Program-made: the position numbers and the translations under genes
Notes under the pieces: generated by a model
What the model was told of the DNA's origin: nothing
Database searches by the model: none
What the model saw: only the letters and a program-made list of their open reading frames with translations
Assembly (NCBI GenBank): GCA_021202075.1
Contig: JAJQDT010000152.1
Location: 1 to 53,461, forward strand
From: Lachnospiraceae bacterium
Lineage (GTDB): Bacteria; Bacillota; Clostridia; Lachnospirales; Lachnospiraceae
DNA: 53,461 nt
Direction of reading: 5' to 3'
In this document: positions 52,554 through 53,461 of the stretch, in pieces
Position numbering within the stretch: position 1 is the first letter of the stretch
Layout of the letters: every line of letters begins with the position of its first letter

Positions 52554-52615
52554 TTAATATTAATAGCTCCATAAAGGGTTATCTGAAACCCGTTCTCGAA
52601 TCCTCATCCAAAATC

Positions 52616-53461
52616 CTATGCCATCTTCTTCCTGCGCGCCTGCAAAAGCAATATCACTGCTGCTGACAGGATAAGAATTGCGAACCACGTTCCAACAGGC
52701 GTATTGTCGCCGGTCTGCACAGATGCGTTTGTTTCGGACTCAGACTCGCTTTCCGCAGCCGCAGTCTCACTCTCGACAGCCGCGCTTTCGCTCTCGGCAC
52801 TTTCCGTGGTGGCTTCCGTTTCCGTCTCTTCTGTTTGCTCTTCTGTTTCTTCTTCTGCTGCTTCCCAGGCAACTGCTACAGGGGACAGTCCCGTGAGGGT
52901 CACGACTAAGCCATCGTCGCTCTTTGTGATTGTGGGCGTCTCTGTTCCTCCCGCCGTGATGCCCAGCCGGGACGAAGTCTCCGTAAACATATGCAACACA
53001 GTAAACTCATAGCTGCTGTCTGTTCCTTCAGGGTAAGGCAGGGTCACGGTAATGCCCGTTGCGGGGAAGTTGTCTACTGTGGCGTTAATCCACTCTCCGT
53101 CGTTGAGCCGGTATTGGAGTACCACATCATACACAAGGACGTTATCCGTTGTAAACCCCGTGCCTACCGTGACACGGCTGATCAAATCTGAAATCAGTTC
53201 ATCTACACTGGAATACAGACTCTTCAGCCCTTCCGGCACGGCAGTCAGTCCCTGAACCGTTGTTTTTGTGCTAAGATTTTCATCCGTTCCGTCAATGACC
53301 CTGATGGCAGTGTAATCCGTTATATAGCTGTCGCCGCAGTTCGTGCAGGTGTAAGCGGTGTATCCCTGTTCCGTGTAAGTCGGCTCGGTCACAACAGCTT
53401 CATAGCTGTGCCCTGTCGCAGAGATGTCCGCTACCACCTTCGTCTGTTCGCTTGCCCAGCT
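52616..53461 (-). CDS. C-terminal part of a cell-surface protein with QTGD-type anchor
   Basis: The frame is open to the window edge; 281 codons are visible. Near the edge is the motif GHSYEAVVTEPTYTEQGYTA with CTNCGDSY, a small Cys-pair domain often repeated in Clostridia surface proteins. A beta-rich domain follows (LISRVTVGTGFTTDNVLVYD; VVLQYRLNDGEWINATVDN), then a long Glu/Thr/Ala/Ser linker. The end is SVQTGDNTPVGTWFAILILS, a hydrophobic helix and RRKKMA. The QTGD-helix-basic tail looks like a sortase sorting signal with the first position altered from LPQTG. The N-terminal part and start lie outside the window. Confidence 0.85.
   Translation of the reverse strand, partial: SWASEQTKVVADISATGHSYEAVVTEPTYTEQGYTAYTCTNCGDSYITDYTAIRVIDGTDENLSTKTTVQGLTAVPEGLKSLYSSVDELISDLISRVTVGTGFTTDNVLVYDVVLQYRLNDGEWINATVDNFPATGITVTLPYPEGTDSSYEFTVLHMFTETSSRLGITAGGTETPTITKSDDGLVVTLTGLSPVAVAWEAAEEETEEQTEETETEATTESAESESAAVESETAAAESESESETNASVQTGDNTPVGTWFAILILSAAVILLLQARRKKMA

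Overview
The window looks like a chromosomal segment of a Gram-positive Clostridia member, most likely a gut Lachnospiraceae. Supporting signs are strong Shine-Dalgarno sites, sigma-A promoters with 17-bp spacing, an accD-accA fusion, an ECF energising module next to truA, DUF4869, BspA-like leucine-rich repeats, and secreted proteins with Glu/Thr/Ala-rich linkers. I recognise no tRNA, rRNA or CRISPR array.

Layout. 0-2.7 kb: a decayed ATPase fragment, a RelE/RelB-type toxin-antitoxin pair and a membrane-anchored extracellular protein. 3.1-5.9 kb: a secreted GH43 arabinanase. 6.2-7.1 kb: an overlapping pair, DUF4869 plus a small P-loop ATPase. 7.3-13.1 kb: a housekeeping operon (rpmE, yqhQ-like, prmC, prfA, fused accDA). 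13.4-17.1 kb: a scrambled accessory patch with a second toxin-antitoxin pair, its truncated duplicate, transposase and Big_2 fragments, and an AAA/PD-(D/E)XK protein. 17.1-19.3 kb: rho with a long repetitive disordered insert. 19.8-25.6 kb: a HAD phosphatase, a LacI regulator, truA and ecfT/ecfA2/ecfA1. 26.2-30.9 kb: a two-gene surface cassette (LRR/Big protein plus a Wzy/WaaL-like membrane protein) between 81-bp inverted repeats. 30.9-34.9 kb: a GNAT protein with an internal insert, an Rpn-family nuclease and deoC.

35.2-45.3 kb is a carbohydrate locus. A GatZ/KbaZ-like protein and a divergent LacI regulator are followed by a seven-gene operon: ketose 3-epimerase, PfkB kinase, RbsA, RbsC, a sugar-binding protein, a zinc alcohol dehydrogenase and an SDR. 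Together they could import a hexitol or rare ketohexose, oxidise it, epimerise it, phosphorylate it and feed fructose-6-phosphate into glycolysis. The operon promoter is a near-perfect sigma-A site with three phased copies of a GTGCTCGAGCAC-like operator just downstream. The binding-protein gene has its signal peptide out of frame. 45.9-51.1 kb is a second sugar importer (UgpCAEB type). 51.5 kb to the end holds a second Rpn nuclease and the C-terminal part of a cell-surface protein.

Three themes cross gene boundaries. Structured palindromic repeats recur in most of the longer intergenic gaps. Low-complexity in-frame inserts sit inside otherwise conserved proteins (Rho, TruA, DeoC, a GNAT protein, an ABC ATPase). 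Both Rpn nuclease genes carry an internal Shine-Dalgarno plus in-frame ATG that could express only the C-terminal tail.
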